From Henriciella sp. (lineage in GTDB: Bacteria > Pseudomonadota > Alphaproteobacteria > Caulobacterales > Hyphomonadaceae): 64,000 bases of DNA. The stretch is from positions 49,921-113,920 of the forward strand of contig JASJAO010000014.1 in NCBI GenBank assembly GCA_030066975.1, in the 5' to 3' direction. The translations under genes and the position numbers were made by a program. Positions 16,556 through 25,208 of this stretch are shown piece after piece (position 1 is the stretch's first letter; the number at the start of each line of letters is the position of its first letter). The notes beneath the pieces are model-generated. The model saw only the letters and a program-made list of their open reading frames with translations, made no database searches and had not been told where the DNA came from.

Positions 16556-18067
16556 ATGTTCAAGGCCCTCGCCGACTATGCCCGCTTGATGCGCGTTGGA
16601 ACCGCACTCGCGCGTCACGATGTGATCCTGCCGGGCGAATATCATGCGCGGCTGCCTTTCCCAGCCAAGATTGCGGGCAAAACGCTGCGCCTGATTGGCG
16701 GAGGCGCGAAAGGTCGACCGGGTGAGCGACTGGCGGCCGCGCTGGAAAAGCTTGGTCCGGCTTATATCAAACTGGGTCAGTTCCTGGCTACGAGGCCGGA
16801 TGTGTTCGGGGTTGAGACCACCAGCGACCTTTCTCGCCTGAAAGACCAACTCGCGCCGTTTTCGATCAAGGCCGCCAGGCAAGCGCTTGAGGAACAGTTT
16901 CCGGAAGATCACGAGGCCCTGTTTCCAAACCTATCTGATCCGATCGCAGCCGCCTCGCTTGCTCAGGTGCATCGGCTGGAGACCGAGGATGGCGCCAAAG
17001 CCATCAAGATCCTGCGCCCGGGCGTTGAAGCGCTGATTGCGCGGGAGCTTCGCGCCATCAAACGCGCAGCCCGAACGGTGGAGCGCGTGTCGCTTGACAG
17101 TCGAAGACTGGAGCCGGTCGCCTTTACCGAAACGGTGGGTGCCAGCATGGAGAAGGAGCTCGACCTGCGCCTTGAAGCGGGCGGCGCAGATGAGCTGCGT
17201 CAGCTGGACGCGGAGGGCACTTACTTCGCGATTCCGGCGGTGGACTGGACCCGATCGAGCAAGCGCGTTCTCACCACAGACTGGGTCGATGGCACACCGC
17301 TGACCCAGCCTGAGGCACTGGATCAGGCGGACTTCGATCGCAAGGCCTTGGCGAACAAGATTACGCAAGGCTTCCTGCACCATGCGATCGGGCATGGTGT
17401 GTTTCATGCCGATATGCATGAAGGCAATATGATCCTGACCCCGAAAGGCGAACTGGCACTGGTCGATTTCGGCCTGATCGGGCGGATCGGGATGAATGAA
17501 CGCCGGTTTCTGGCTGAGATCCTGTGGGGCTTTCTGCGCCGCGATTATCAGCGGATCGCTGAGGTCCATTTCGAAGCTGGCTATGTCCCGGCTCATAAAA
17601 GCGTTGGCGATTTTGCGCAGGCCCTTCGCTCCGTCGGTGAGCCGATCCATGGCAAGGCGGCGAGCGAGGTCTCTATGGGGCGGCTGCTGCTGCAGCTGCT
17701 CGATTTCACCCACACGTTCGGAATGCATTTGCGCCCGGAACTGGTCCTGCTGCAGAAGACGATGGTTCAGGTGGAAGGCGTTGCCCGCGCGATCGATCCA
17801 GATCATGACATCTGGGCCGCGGCGGAGCCAATTGTTCGCGACTGGATCAGCAAGGAGTTTGGTCCAGCCGGGGCCGCGAAGCTCGTAACCGCCAATGTTC
17901 GCGCGGTAACCGATCGGCTGAAACGCCTGCCCGAGATCATGGACGCAGTGGAGCAAAGCCTGACCGCAACACCGCCGCCGCAGCCAACCTCAAACCGCAT
18001 ACCCTGGTGGGGCTGGATGGGCTTTCTGCTGGGCGTCGCCACTCTCCTGATCTGGGCATTGAAATAG
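16556..18067 (+). CDS. ubiB: Ubiquinone biosynthesis atypical kinase UbiB
   Basis: The 503-residue protein belongs to the ABC1/ADCK/UbiB family of atypical protein-kinase-like ATPases needed for ubiquinone biosynthesis. The family KxGQ motif is AYIKLGQFLATRPD (about 76-89) and the Ala-rich loop is PIAAASLAQVH. AIKILRPGV carries the ATP-binding lysine. HADMHEGNM (about 285-293) is the catalytic loop and LVDFGLIGR the DFG-type metal motif. The C-terminus WWGWMGFLLGVATLLIWALK is a membrane anchor. It directly follows ubiE, as in most alphaproteobacteria; coaBC and dut, often the next genes, are 25 kb away here. Confidence 0.96.
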   Translation: MFKALADYARLMRVGTALARHDVILPGEYHARLPFPAKIAGKTLRLIGGGAKGRPGERLAAALEKLGPAYIKLGQFLATRPDVFGVETTSDLSRLKDQLAPFSIKAARQALEEQFPEDHEALFPNLSDPIAAASLAQVHRLETEDGAKAIKILRPGVEALIARELRAIKRAARTVERVSLDSRRLEPVAFTETVGASMEKELDLRLEAGGADELRQLDAEGTYFAIPAVDWTRSSKRVLTTDWVDGTPLTQPEALDQADFDRKALANKITQGFLHHAIGHGVFHADMHEGNMILTPKGELALVDFGLIGRIGMNERRFLAEILWGFLRRDYQRIAEVHFEAGYVPAHKSVGDFAQALRSVGEPIHGKAASEVSMGRLLLQLLDFTHTFGMHLRPELVLLQKTMVQVEGVARAIDPDHDIWAAAEPIVRDWISKEFGPAGAAKLVTANVRAVTDRLKRLPEIMDAVEQSLTATPPPQPTSNRIPWWGWMGFLLGVATLLIWALK

Positions 18068-18168
18068 CAAACTCGCGCTGAGGGTGAACCCACTCGTTTT
18101 GCAACCGAAACATGTTAAGCTCCGCGAAAGGTTTGGCGAATTCTGCCGATCCAACGAAGGATGCTTTG

Positions 18169-18759
18169 ATGAGACTTCTGCTCTCTGGACTGCTCGCGCT
18201 TGGCGCCATGACCACCCTGACACTTCCGGCCACAGCTGCCCCATGCAGTGTGGTTGTCGGTCAGACGAACCCGGACTGTAGCGCGGCGCGGCAGCTGAAG
18301 ATCATCAAAATCGAGCCAGCTGAAACACGCGACCGGGCCGGTGTGACGGTTGTCGGGCGCGGTCTTCCAACGTCCATCCCGCCGGAGGGCGAGGTGGTTG
18401 GACCGCAAGTGTTCAGCCCCGCGCTGGCTTATCGCGCCCGGGCGGCGGCCTGCAAAAACAGCATTCGCCGTGTGCCGGATCTCGGGCAGCGTGCGCTGCG
18501 TTTTGAAATCTGCACCAGCCCGTTGTCTGCCGACAGTGAAGAAGATGTGGCCGCGCTCTATCGCACCATCCGCAGTGCCTCCCGGCGCGTCTGCCGCTTG
18601 AACGGGGTGACAGATGGCGAACCGCACCGAAACTGCGTGCGTGATACGCTCTACCGTGCGGTCATTGATGCCCAACGCCCCGAACTAACGACCTATTATA
18701 CATCACAAACCGGTCGACGCGCCCCACGTGTCGAAGTCAATCCGGCGATCCAGTATTAG
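18169..18759 (+). CDS. UrcA family protein
   Basis: The 196-residue protein starts with a signal peptide (MRLLLSGLLALGAMTTLTL, cleavage near PATAAPC), chosen over upstream starts because of an AAGG element before 18169. The C-terminal half carries the UrcA pattern: DVAALYRTIRSASRRVCRL followed by CVRDTLYRAVIDAQRPEL, with two conserved cysteines. UrcA proteins are small secreted proteins of unknown role, frequent in Caulobacterales and Sphingomonadales. This one is longer than the usual ~100-120 residues because of an extra N-terminal segment with several cysteines. No operon partner is evident. Confidence 0.75.
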   Translation: MRLLLSGLLALGAMTTLTLPATAAPCSVVVGQTNPDCSAARQLKIIKIEPAETRDRAGVTVVGRGLPTSIPPEGEVVGPQVFSPALAYRARAAACKNSIRRVPDLGQRALRFEICTSPLSADSEEDVAALYRTIRSASRRVCRLNGVTDGEPHRNCVRDTLYRAVIDAQRPELTTYYTSQTGRRAPRVEVNPAIQY

Positions 18760-18848
18760 GGCAGCACCCTCGGATCAAGTCCAAGGGCAGCGCGTGCGGC
18801 CGCGAATGCGGCGTTTGTTGAACGGATTGTCGTTTGGGGCTCCCGCTG

Positions 18849-18937
18849 ACACCCGCGCAGGCGGGTGTCCATGGACCGCACGTTCTTCAAGCTTTTAAGG
18901 CTGAGATCGGTCCATGGATGCCCGCCTTCGCGGGCAT
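18849..18937. repeat. Interspersed palindromic repeat (TPAQAGV...WMPAFAG type)
   Basis: Two hairpins, ACACCCGC/GCGGGTGT (18849-18868) and ATGCCCGC/GCGGGCAT (18918-18937), flank an inner inverted repeat of CCATGGACCG and CGGTCCATGG. Translated, it gives the familiar LTPAQAGVHGP...PWMPAFAGI string that is often mis-annotated as small proteins in alphaproteobacteria. It lies in the gap between the UrcA gene and the next minus-strand gene. Only one copy was noticed in the window. Confidence 0.7.
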
Positions 18938-18947
18938 TGGCGGAGTT

Positions 18948-19322
18948 CTAGGAGCTGTCTTGGATTACGGCTTCAATACACTCCGCGTCCCGGACCAGAG
19001 GCGGCAAAAACCGCTCACCGCATTCCATCAGCCTGCCAGTTAAATAGTGGATCGCGCTCAAATGCATCTCACCAGACGCATTGTCCATCGGCGCCCAGTG
19101 CGCGCGGGTCTTTTTCACCTCTTTGCAAAACCACAACAGCAGATCTGTCTCGAGGTCTGAGACGAAGGGCACATAGACAAATCCGCGCTCATCGACCTCC
19201 CACAGGATCTCACACCGCGCCGTGCGGCATTGTTGCCGGAGCCGGTAAAGCTGCCACCAGACCCAGGGCCAGTAGTAGATCGGCACATGGGCAACAGCAG
19301 AGAGGGTGAAGCGAACTTCCAT
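18948..19322 (-). CDS. Hypothetical protein, aromatic-rich N-terminus
   Basis: The 124-residue frame begins MEVRFTLSAVAHVPIYYWPW and continues with WVWWQLYRLRQQCRTARCEI, which could be a membrane-associated segment, followed by a soluble alpha/beta-looking part (DERGFVYVPFVSDLETDLLL). I do not recognise a family. There is no clear ribosome binding site before the ATG. Reading frames on the other strand in this interval look like shadows. It reads as a plausible but unproven gene next to the interspersed repeat. Confidence 0.5.
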   Translation of the reverse strand: MEVRFTLSAVAHVPIYYWPWVWWQLYRLRQQCRTARCEILWEVDERGFVYVPFVSDLETDLLLWFCKEVKKTRAHWAPMDNASGEMHLSAIHYLTGRLMECGERFLPPLVRDAECIEAVIQDSS

Positions 19323-19594
19323 GGGCAGGGAGTATGGCCCCGTTCCGAAGGTGTTGGACTGAAAAATTTCTATCCAACATGTTTGACCAGATCAGGCTGC
19401 ACAAACCGCGAGCCGATATCCCCAACGAACCCAAGGGTGAACGCCGCACGGGACAGAGGAGACATAAAGCTAGTGACCCAGAAGGGGCGATTTTAAGCCT
19501 CTGAGCGAAGGTCTGCTTTCGGCGTCACAGCGGATATACAATGACATGTCCGAAACAGCCGAGGAACTCGCCAGACAAATCATAGGTAAGACGC

Positions 19595-20245
19595 CTAGCT
19601 GGAGGGAAGTTGATTCCAATAAATTTCTGACACATCGACCACGGTCAGCCGATCTTTCGTCGACAGCAGTTTGCGGAAAAGTTTTCTGCGATCAGGAATT
19701 ACCGTAGATGCTGCGTCGCCAAGCGTTCCTTCCGCCAATAATCGCACCTGTTCGTTATTTGAGTTATCTTTCGATGCGCCTACAAGCGCAGTTCGCTGAG
19801 CGCATATTCCAGTTAGAAGCGCGCCGTGCTCAGCAGCATTGCGTGCGGAAAGAACCACCAACACGGAAGCTATCAGTTCTTTAGCAGTTTTGTCAGATGA
19901 CACCGGAATGGCTGGGTCAATGTTTAGAAGTTGCGTAATTTCATCGCGCGCCGCGGGAGCGGCTGCAATTGCTTCCTGGAACTGCGAACCGTCTAAGAAT
20001 TCGAACCTACCAAGGGAGAAGCCGAGATTGACGGCTCGTCTGACGAGATCAAACGAAGCTCCTTGCTTTTTTGCTGTTTGCACTGTTTTTGGTTGTTGCC
20101 TTCTAGCCCAACCAAATAGACCCCACAATAGCAACAGGAACAGTGCGGTTAACAGAAATATTCCAACTGGAACCCGCCATGGTGTTGGAAGAAACTCCAG
20201 CAGTCGATCGAAAAGTTCTAGAAGTACCGTAAAAACACTGTCCAT
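19595..20245 (-). CDS. Hypothetical single-span membrane protein
   Basis: The 216-residue product has one strong membrane span at about 27-46 (VGIFLLTALFLLLLWGLFGW), a basic juxtamembrane region (ARRQQPKTVQTAKKQ) and a cytoplasmic domain of about 150 residues with no recognised motif. AGAGGA lies 6 bases before the ATG at 20245, a good ribosome binding site. Base composition and codon choice are less GC-rich than the flanking genes, and the surrounding 1 kb is gene-poor, which hints at acquisition. It stands alone, with the histidine kinase gene 304 bases away in the same direction. Confidence 0.65.
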   Translation of the reverse strand: MDSVFTVLLELFDRLLEFLPTPWRVPVGIFLLTALFLLLLWGLFGWARRQQPKTVQTAKKQGASFDLVRRAVNLGFSLGRFEFLDGSQFQEAIAAAPAARDEITQLLNIDPAIPVSSDKTAKELIASVLVVLSARNAAEHGALLTGICAQRTALVGASKDNSNNEQVRLLAEGTLGDAASTVIPDRRKLFRKLLSTKDRLTVVDVSEIYWNQLPSS

Positions 20246-20549
20246 TAGAATCCTCTCGACACACTACTTGTCTCCTAACAAGCGCAAACATTGCAGGTGA
20301 TTTATGAACATAGGTAATTTAGACAATCAATACCTTAACTTTCATCAAAACTGCGGGAGCAGCTCTTCTTTATCCAATTGATCGATAGAGCAGTTCTTAG
20401 ATCAATTTTTCCAATGATGGTCCAATTATCATACCAGCGAATAGTAGCAGGTCTGCTCCTGCCCCAAAGCCTAAATCAAAAGCGTCCGCTTTTCGGCGCT
20501 CTAAGCCGCCTATCGGTTCTAGTCGTTACCATCGGACAAGGAAAGGCCC
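20246..20549. other. 304-base A+T-rich gene-free stretch
   Basis: No convincing gene is seen here. Frames on the plus strand lack ribosome binding sites and have atypical composition. The stretch contains the possible terminator of the histidine kinase operon at 20478-20493 and, presumably, the promoter of the minus-strand gene starting at 20245. Confidence 0.5.
20478..20493 (-). terminator. Possible intrinsic terminator after the histidine kinase
   Basis: AAAAGC-GTCC-GCTTTT is a perfect 6-base stem with a 4-base loop, 57 bases past the stop codon of the kinase gene. The stem itself ends in T residues on both strands, so it could work in either direction. It is short and GC-poor, so strength is uncertain. 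Confidence 0.4.
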
Positions 20550-21941
20550 CTACTCTCCGACCGGGAGTTCGATGCGAAACACGGTGCCGGTGTCGCCTGT
20601 CTGGTCGAGTTTGAGGTCGCCGCCTGTGGCGCGGGCGAGGTCTCGGGAGAGGGCAAGGCCGAGGCCGGTGCCGTCTCGGCGGGTCGACCCCGCGAAGGCC
20701 TTGAACAAGTTATTGCGCGCCGCCTCAGGCAGGCCGGGGCCGGTGTCGGCAATCTTTAGCGCAGTCCCCTCAAAGCTGGCCGTGATCGCGCCCTCGCCCT
20801 CCATCGCTTCGGCAGCATTGCGGATCAAATTGGCGCAGATCCGGTGCAGGTGATCAGGATCTGCGAGGGCGGTGTCCTGCAGGCCCACCTGATTGTCGAA
20901 CGTGATGCCGGGCTGGGCAGCGAGCACCTCACCGGCGGCTTCTTCGACCGTATCGAACAGGCGCAGCGCGGTGATGTTGGCATCGGGCGCTGAGGAGCGG
21001 CCATATTTCAGCGTGTCACTGGTCAGGCGAATGGCGCGTTCCAGCGCGCGTTCGAGCCGGGGAAGGGTTTTTACGACGCGTGGGTCTTCCGAGCGCGAGA
21101 GCACATCCGAGACAAGCTGGGCGGTGGAGAGCGAGTTGCGCAAATCGTGATTGATCTTGGCGACGGCCTCCCCAAGCTGAGCGAGGCGTTCCTGCTGGCG
21201 GAAGCTTTCAGAGACGGCTGACTCCATGTCCGAGAGCGCGTTCTGGGCCCGGCCGATTTCATCGCGCCGCGGCGTGGGGGAGAGACGACGGGTCCAGCTG
21301 CCGGGGTCGTCGCGGAACTGCTCAACCGACTGGGTGACCCTTCGCATCGGACGCACCACCATCAGGAACAACATGAGATAGAGGAGCGCGCCAACGGCGG
21401 CGGAAATGATCAGGGACAGGATCAGGATGTTGCGTCCGAAAATGGTCATCTCGGCTCGTAAAGGCGCCTCAGGCACGACGACCTCGAGGACGCGGCCCGG
21501 GGCCGAGCCGGGCGCGCGGATGACAAGCAGGCGGTCTTCGGGGGCGAAGAACGTGCCCATCGTGGCGTTGAAGCGGGTCATGCCTTGCATTTCGGTCAAG
21601 TTGACCATCAGGGTTGGCCCGGCAAAGGGCACGGTCGGGGCGAGGATCTGCTCGCGCATGTCGACGCTCAGCTCGGCCACCGAAAGCACCGCCGCGCGCA
21701 TGAGCAGATCGTCGGCGAGCTCTTCTGAGACCATGCGGCTGGGTGCCGCCTCAAGGGCGAGCGCGGCGACGCGGGCAGCCTGCACCCGGTCGCGCATCCA
21801 TTCGGTTCTGAAACGGGAGGCGCTGGGCACGAAGATGACCGCTTCGACGATGAGAACAGCCGCAATGACGCAGATCAGGATCCTGAAAGACAGGCTTTCA
21901 TGCCAGCGGAAGCGGGGCCGAGAGGGGTGTTGGGTTGTCAC
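20550..21941 (-). CDS. Sensor histidine kinase, orphan
   Basis: This 463-residue membrane kinase has two spans (about 18-40 and 171-196) enclosing a periplasmic sensor region of about 130 residues, a HAMP domain (VRPMRRVTQSVEQFRDDPG, about 196-214), a phosphoacceptor His265 in VAKINHDLRNSLSTAQLVSD, and an ATPase domain with N box (NLIRNAAEAMEGEG), G1 box DTGPGLP and G2 box GTGLGLALSRDLA. No response regulator is encoded nearby. It starts 15 bases after the stop of the mercuric-reductase-like gene, so it is the last gene of the DUF547/TVP38/flavoprotein operon and probably senses a state linked to those proteins. Confidence 0.93.
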   Translation of the reverse strand: MTTQHPSRPRFRWHESLSFRILICVIAAVLIVEAVIFVPSASRFRTEWMRDRVQAARVAALALEAAPSRMVSEELADDLLMRAAVLSVAELSVDMREQILAPTVPFAGPTLMVNLTEMQGMTRFNATMGTFFAPEDRLLVIRAPGSAPGRVLEVVVPEAPLRAEMTIFGRNILILSLIISAAVGALLYLMLFLMVVRPMRRVTQSVEQFRDDPGSWTRRLSPTPRRDEIGRAQNALSDMESAVSESFRQQERLAQLGEAVAKINHDLRNSLSTAQLVSDVLSRSEDPRVVKTLPRLERALERAIRLTSDTLKYGRSSAPDANITALRLFDTVEEAAGEVLAAQPGITFDNQVGLQDTALADPDHLHRICANLIRNAAEAMEGEGAITASFEGTALKIADTGPGLPEAARNNLFKAFAGSTRRDGTGLGLALSRDLARATGGDLKLDQTGDTGTVFRIELPVGE

Positions 21942-21956
21942 CGCTCTGGCCTAGCA

Positions 21957-23465
21957 TCAGGGAATGCGTTGCAGCAAGCTGACAAGTCTTTTCGAGGCGG
22001 GCCCAAACACGGTGGGGGTGAAGTGCGCGCTGGCGGCGCGTTTCACCACTTCCGCGCGGGTCGGATAGGGCGAGATGAAATTGGTCAGCGACTGCACCCC
22101 GAGCTTGTTCGACATGCCATAGCCGACAATCTGAATGATATCGCCTGCCCCGTCCCCGACCACGGACGCGCCGAGCAGTTTGCCCTTGCGGATGATAAGT
22201 TTGGCCTCGCCCAGGGTTTTGCCCTCAGCGATGGCGCGGTCATTTTCGTGAAAGGGAAAGGTCGAGACGCTGACACTGTCGCCATATTGGGCGCGAGCCT
22301 GAGCTTCGGTGAGGCCGACCTGCGCGATTTCCGGTGCAACATAGGTGACGGCCGGCAGCGGCAGGTCTGAGGCTTTGCTCGCCTGTTTGAAGAAAGCCCG
22401 GCGGGTAAACACGCTGGCATGCCAGCCCGCCAGATGGGTGAACTGGCCCTGCCCTGCGACATCGCCGAGCGCCCAGACGCGGGGATTGGAGACCGAGCGC
22501 AGCTTGTCACTGACCTGAATGCCGCGGCGGTCATGGTCAACACCGCCTGCCTCCAGTTCAAGGCCATCCATCACGGCGCGGCGTCCGACAGCGACCAGAA
22601 GGTGGCTGCCGGTGATCTGTTTGATGCCGTCTCCGGTTTCGGCATCGACGGTCACCTGTCCCTCTGTGCCAGTGACTTTGACGGCCTTGTGGCCTTCCAG
22701 AAGGGTGACACCTTCCTCGCGTAGCGCCTCGACCGCGATCGCGGCATGGTCCGGATCCGATTGGGCGAGCGCGCGGCCCATTTCGATGACGGTGACCTCG
22801 GAGCCAAGACGGTTGAAGGCCTGCGCCATTTCCAGTCCGATCGGACCGGCGCCAAGAACGACCAGATGGGAGGGCTGCTCTGGCAGAGAGAAGATCTCTT
22901 CATTGGTAATGTAAGGGGTCTCGTCGAGCCCCGGAATAGAAGGAATGAAGGCAACAGACCCGGTAGATACGATAATGCGACGGGCGGTGGCTTCAGTTGT
23001 GGCCGATTGAATGGTTTTCTTGTCCTTGAAGCTTGCATGCTCCTGAATGACGGTCACGCCCAACCCTTCGAACCGCTCGACGCTGTCAATCGGCGCGATG
23101 GTGTCGATGGCTTTGCGCACGTGAGCTTTCACTGCGGTCCAGTCGACGCTCGGGTCGGATGTGGTGACGCCGAACTTCGCGCCTTCGCGAGCGCTCTGGG
23201 CATATTTGGCGGTGGTGAGGAGCGCCTTGGATGGGACACAGCCATAGTTGAGACAATCCCCGCCCATCTCAGCTTTCTCGTACAGGACGACGTTAAGGCC
23301 GAGCATGGCTGCGCCTGCTGCCGCCGAGAGGCCACCTGAGCCACCGCCAATCACGATGAGGTCGGCTTTCAGTTGGCGCTTGGCGCCGGAGGGGCGAGAT
23401 GAGGTTGCCATAGCCTTGGCCTCCTTGAATTCGGTTTCGCTGACGCGGGCGACTGTGTCGGACAT
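21957..23465 (-). CDS. Mercuric reductase-like FAD/NAD(P) disulfide oxidoreductase
   Basis: The 502-residue protein belongs to the pyridine nucleotide-disulfide oxidoreductase family (dihydrolipoamide dehydrogenase/mercuric reductase type). It has the FAD-binding motif DLIVIGGGSGGLSAAAGAA (about 35-53), the redox-active disulfide Cys71/Cys76 in GGDCLNYGCVPSK, an NAD(P) motif VVLGAGPIGLEMAQAF, and a C-terminal dimerisation domain. There is no N-terminal heavy-metal domain and no mer operon, so real mercury reduction is doubtful; the substrate is unknown. Two starts are possible: 23465, overlapping the previous stop, and 23411, preceded by AAGGAGG. The TVP38-like and DUF547 genes are upstream in the same operon. 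Confidence 0.88.
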   Translation of the reverse strand: MSDTVARVSETEFKEAKAMATSSRPSGAKRQLKADLIVIGGGSGGLSAAAGAAMLGLNVVLYEKAEMGGDCLNYGCVPSKALLTTAKYAQSAREGAKFGVTTSDPSVDWTAVKAHVRKAIDTIAPIDSVERFEGLGVTVIQEHASFKDKKTIQSATTEATARRIIVSTGSVAFIPSIPGLDETPYITNEEIFSLPEQPSHLVVLGAGPIGLEMAQAFNRLGSEVTVIEMGRALAQSDPDHAAIAVEALREEGVTLLEGHKAVKVTGTEGQVTVDAETGDGIKQITGSHLLVAVGRRAVMDGLELEAGGVDHDRRGIQVSDKLRSVSNPRVWALGDVAGQGQFTHLAGWHASVFTRRAFFKQASKASDLPLPAVTYVAPEIAQVGLTEAQARAQYGDSVSVSTFPFHENDRAIAEGKTLGEAKLIIRKGKLLGASVVGDGAGDIIQIVGYGMSNKLGVQSLTNFISPYPTRAEVVKRAASAHFTPTVFGPASKRLVSLLQRIP

Positions 23466-24200
23466 TTACGCCTCCACCGGTTCGGACTTGCGTCCGGTGA
23501 TTTTCTTGTACGCGACCGGGATCAGGGCAACGACCCCGAGCGCGACAAAGGCGGGCACAAAGTTGGAGGCAAGGCTGCCAATGTCGACTTCGCCGCCCTC
23601 CAGAAGCGTGCCTTTGATGGCCGCCCCGATCCAGGTATAGGCGACGGTGCCAGGCATGATGCCGATAAAGGTCGCGATGAAATAGTCGCGGAACTTGGCA
23701 CCGAGCAGGCCGGGCGCGATATTGACCACCGCGAATGGGAAAATCGGGATCAATCTGAGCGCGAACATGTAAGACAGCGCGTTGTCGTTAAACCCCTTCT
23801 CCATCTTCCCCAAGAACGGTCCAGCGATCTGGCGCAGCACACTGCCGAGCGAGGTTTTGGCCGCGAAAAACAGGATGGACGCGCCGAGTGTAGCCCCGAC
23901 CAGTGTCGCCGGTGAACCGATATAAAGACCGAACAGAAACCCGCCAGCAATGGTAAGCGCGCTGCCCGGAATAATGAAGGTTACGGCGGCGGCATAGATC
24001 GCAATATAGGCAACAAGCACGAGCAGGAGATTGTCCTTCACCAATTGGTCGAGCCAAACGGCATTCTCTGACAGACTTTCCAACGTGAGATATTGATGCC
24101 AGCCCTGTGACACGGCGAGGATGAGGCCCGCGGCGATCAGATAAACCGGCCAGAGCTTGATCCAGATGGACCCCTGTTTTTGCGTTTCCGTGTCGGCCAT
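23466..24200 (-). CDS. TVP38/TMEM64 (VTT domain) membrane protein
   Basis: The 244-residue protein has about five to six membrane spans and the VTT/SNARE-associated fold: GSALTIAGGFLFGLYIGSPA (about 76-95) and FPFAVVNIAPGLLGAKFRDY (about 155-174) with FIGIMPGTVAYTWIGA. DedA/VTT proteins are linked to lipid scrambling or proton-driven transport, but this branch is uncharacterised. It starts 27 bases after the DUF547 stop and its stop abuts the next start (TAAATG). TVP38-like genes commonly sit beside mercuric-reductase-like flavoproteins in proteobacteria, as here. Confidence 0.9.
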   Translation of the reverse strand: MADTETQKQGSIWIKLWPVYLIAAGLILAVSQGWHQYLTLESLSENAVWLDQLVKDNLLLVLVAYIAIYAAAVTFIIPGSALTIAGGFLFGLYIGSPATLVGATLGASILFFAAKTSLGSVLRQIAGPFLGKMEKGFNDNALSYMFALRLIPIFPFAVVNIAPGLLGAKFRDYFIATFIGIMPGTVAYTWIGAAIKGTLLEGGEVDIGSLASNFVPAFVALGVVALIPVAYKKITGRKSEPVEA

Positions 24201-24227
24201 GGCGACACTCCTCCTTGGTTTTTGTTC

Positions 24228-25004
24228 TTAGCTTGTTGGGTCTTTGTAGTCGTTGAGCGCCCAATCGTATTCGTGTTTGCGGATCTTGCGATCCGTCTTC
24301 AAGGCTTCGGCCAGGTCGCCTTCGGCATATTCGCGCAGATGTTCAATCACGCCGTCATTGCTGCCGCCAAAGTCTTCCTTGAACCATTTATAGATGGTTG
24401 AGACCTGCAGGCTGCCATTCCGACGAACGGTCACACCGCGAGGATGGTTGATAAAATCGCGCGCAGCCTGATCGAGATCTTCGTCGAGCGTTTCAGCGAC
24501 CCAGGCCTCGGTCTGCAGGTTGGGGCAGCCATAAGAGGCGCAGTTCACGGCATAGTGGACGCGGGGGTCGTCAAACTGAACGCGCAGGATGGCGTGTTCG
24601 ATATCGTCCAGTGACACTTGCTCGCCGTCGATGACTGTAAAGACTTTCTTCCAGGGTCCAACGAGATGGCCCGACCGGATGGATTTGACCGGATAACGGC
24701 CGATCATGTGCTGAATGGTGAGTGCGTTATAGATGTTGGAATAGGCGGCAAACTGCTCGTCCGGGGTCAGCGTATCGAAATCGAGGTCGTGAAACTGCTC
24801 CAGATAGGCGTTCAGTTTGGCAGTGTCCTGAAAGTTCGCTTTCAGTCCGCCATAGTTGAACAGGTTTACACCGTCCTCGCCTTCGACGACATAAGTGCCC
24901 AGCAGATCATCCCAGTCGGAATGCAACGGATCGGTCTCAGCACCAGCAGGTCCGGTCGCGAGGGTCATGGCAATAGCTCCAGCAGCAATCAGCTTGCGTA
25001 TCAT
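24228..25004 (-). CDS. DUF547 family secreted protein
   Basis: The 258-residue protein starts at 25004 after AAGGAG, giving a clean signal peptide (MIRKLIAAGAIAMTLATGPA, cleavage near AGAE). The longer frame to 25091 has no support. The mature region shows the DUF547 pattern: FAAYSNIYNALTIQHMI, FDDPRVHYAVNCASYGCP and a C-terminal YKWFKEDFGG. The invariant NCASxxCP motif contains two cysteines that could be catalytic or redox-active. The function of the domain is unknown. It is the first gene of a four-gene operon with a VTT membrane protein, a flavoprotein and a histidine kinase. Confidence 0.88.
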   Translation of the reverse strand: MIRKLIAAGAIAMTLATGPAGAETDPLHSDWDDLLGTYVVEGEDGVNLFNYGGLKANFQDTAKLNAYLEQFHDLDFDTLTPDEQFAAYSNIYNALTIQHMIGRYPVKSIRSGHLVGPWKKVFTVIDGEQVSLDDIEHAILRVQFDDPRVHYAVNCASYGCPNLQTEAWVAETLDEDLDQAARDFINHPRGVTVRRNGSLQVSTIYKWFKEDFGGSNDGVIEHLREYAEGDLAEALKTDRKIRKHEYDWALNDYKDPTS

Positions 25005-25137
25005 AGGTTGCGCTCCTTGGCTTCTCATCTGAGCGCCATATACGAGTTGAAGGGAATTTCGTCGCGTCACGACCCTATCCCAACTGATCACCTCCGCGTG
25101 ATACAGTTTTTACAGGGCGATCTGTGTGCAATTCGGC

Positions 25138-25166
25138 TTGACCTCAACCGCTCGCACTCGTATTAG
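25138..25166 (+). promoter_or_regulatory. Sigma-70 promoter of rpmH-rnpA-yidC
   Basis: TTGACC (25138-25143), a 17-base spacer and TATTAG (25161-25166) make a near-consensus promoter. Transcription would begin near 25173, 36 bases before the rpmH ATG. The divergent region also has to hold the DUF547 promoter on the other strand. Confidence 0.75.
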
Positions 25167-25208
25167 CCCCGCTTTTACAAACAACACCGATCAAGAGGCG
25201 ACAGGCCC

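Noticed and set aside
16931..17956. Long minus-strand ORF of 341 codons opposite ubiB
   Set aside because: ubiB has all family motifs on the plus strand; the antisense frame shows no domain and no promoter.
18834..19043. Small protein MGLPLTPAQAGVHGPH...
   Set aside because: The sequence is the translated interspersed repeat, not a gene.
19546..19707. Plus-strand ORF starting MSETAEELARQIIGKTPSWR
   Set aside because: It has no ribosome binding site and overlaps the 3' end of the better supported minus-strand gene. It is kept only as a weak possibility.
21957..23465. True mercury resistance (merA)
   Set aside because: There is no MerA N-terminal metal domain and no merR, merT or merP nearby; only the family-level flavoprotein call is supported.
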